Origin: an uncultured Collinsella sp.
GTDB lineage: Bacteria; Actinomycetota; Coriobacteriia; Coriobacteriales; Coriobacteriaceae
Reading direction: 5' to 3'
NCBI GenBank assembly: GCA_958424475.1
Contig: CATZTY010000068.1
Location: 1-6,026, forward strand
DNA: 6,026 nucleotides
The position numbers and the translations under genes were made by a program. The notes under the pieces were generated by a model that did not search any database, was not told the origin of the DNA, and saw nothing but the letters and a program-made list of their open reading frames with translations. Below, piece by piece: positions 5,770-6,026 of the stretch; position 1 is the first letter of the stretch, and every line of letters begins with the position of its first letter.

Positions 5770-5801
5770 AATAGTTTAGTTTATCTAACTATTAAGGTCA
5801 A
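5770..5801 (-). promoter_or_regulatory. Promoter of the ATPase operon inside a 24-bp dyad (likely operator)
   Basis: TTGACC (minus, 5796-5801) and TAAACT (5773-5778) are 17 bases apart, placing the transcript start near 5766 with a leader of about 80 bases. The -10 and most of the spacer lie in a dyad at 5770-5793 with perfect arms AATAGTT and AACTATT ten bases apart. The inner TTAG...CTAA is reminiscent of DtxR/MntR-type boxes. A metal-responsive repressor is inferred; its identity is not shown. Confidence 0.65.
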
Positions 5802-5831
5802 CAAAGGTTAACTTTTTGGAAATCTTGGGGC

Positions 5832-5850
5832 GCAATGTGACCAAAGGGAC
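5832..5850. repeat. Small intergenic hairpin
   Basis: CAAAGGG (5832-5838) pairs perfectly with CCCTTTG (5844-5850) across a five-base loop. No U tract follows on either strand. It lies upstream of the ATPase operon promoter and may be a dispersed palindromic repeat, though only one copy is in the window. Confidence 0.5.
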
Positions 5851-5870
5851 AGCCCCTTTGCCACCCGCAC

Positions 5871-5901
5871 AAAAAAATGAGGGCGCCAACGGTGCCCTCA
5901 T
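5871..5901 (-). terminator. Rho-independent terminator, minus strand
   Basis: ATGAGGGC (minus strand, 5894-5901) pairs with GCCCTCAT (5877-5884), with a mismatch and two more pairs inside. Seven T residues follow (5871-5877). It insulates the ATPase operon from transcription entering from the right. No gene lies between it and 6000. Confidence 0.88.
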
Positions 5902-6000
5902 CACCAAATTCCATTCAGCCCCACCTGACCCGAACGGCCAAGTCGTCACGGAACCCGGGAGCCCCGGCAGGGCGGGTGCTTGCTCAAAATGAGTTCCGCA

Positions 6001-6026
6001 CGCAAAGAAGGCCACTTAATGTGGCC
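6001..6026 (-). terminator. Terminator at right edge, probably of a minus-strand gene outside the window
   Basis: On the minus strand GGCCAC-ATTAA-GTGGCC is followed by TTCTTT. The 6-bp stem may continue past the window edge. The orientation suggests that a gene on the minus strand ends just to the right. The stretch from 5902 to 6000 shows no gene. Confidence 0.7.

Noticed and set aside
5902..6000. SRP (4.5S) RNA suggested by GTCAGGT
   Set aside because: The conserved GGAAGGAAGCAGC-type core of SRP RNA is missing and the overall fold does not match.
5785..6015. 76-residue minus-strand ORF with GTG start
   Set aside because: It begins in a terminator hairpin, runs through a second terminator and the ATPase promoter, and has no ribosome binding site.

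Overview
The window looks like chromosomal DNA of a Gram-positive, GC-rich gut actinobacterium of the class Coriobacteriia, probably Collinsella or a relative. This is inferred from the base composition, the strong AGGAGG-type ribosome binding sites, the style of the small hairpin-rich intergenic repeats, and the resemblance of the proteins to families common in gut Firmicutes and Actinobacteria. No species-specific marker is present.

Layout from left to right. Positions 1-557 (minus) hold the N-terminal 185 residues of a patatin-like phospholipase that runs off the left edge. Positions 558-1200 have no credible gene but are full of structure: a strict 62-bp tandem array (654-930) whose unit junctions form hairpins with covarying arms, then two copies of a 37-bp direct repeat and a hairpin-rich segment whose ends match the 3' part of the neighbouring tmRNA gene. 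Positions 1247-1610 (minus) are the tmRNA gene ssrA, with a strong terminator at 1201-1238. A 144-residue protein of unknown function is encoded at 1848-2282 (plus). It converges on a type II toxin-antitoxin pair (2341-3206, minus): a ribbon-helix-helix antitoxin overlapping a PIN-domain toxin by four bases, with its own promoter and repeated GCTAG sites.

The right half is one metal-transport operon on the minus strand. A clear promoter (5773-5801) lies inside a 24-bp dyad, probably an operator. It is followed by a leader of three adjoining hairpins, an 81-residue DUF6110-like membrane protein, and a 691-residue heavy-metal P-type ATPase that ends in a strong terminator (3275-3326). The ATPase has all the catalytic motifs of its class, but its metal-site CPx motif is replaced by SCAL and its N-terminal metal-binding-like domain lacks CxxC. 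The last 150 bases hold two more minus-strand terminators, at least one of which probably belongs to a gene beyond the right edge.

The main leads are the covarying 62-bp array, the tmRNA-end-like repeats beside ssrA, and the control region and unusual metal site of the ATPase operon. No complete new system is proven by the sequence alone.
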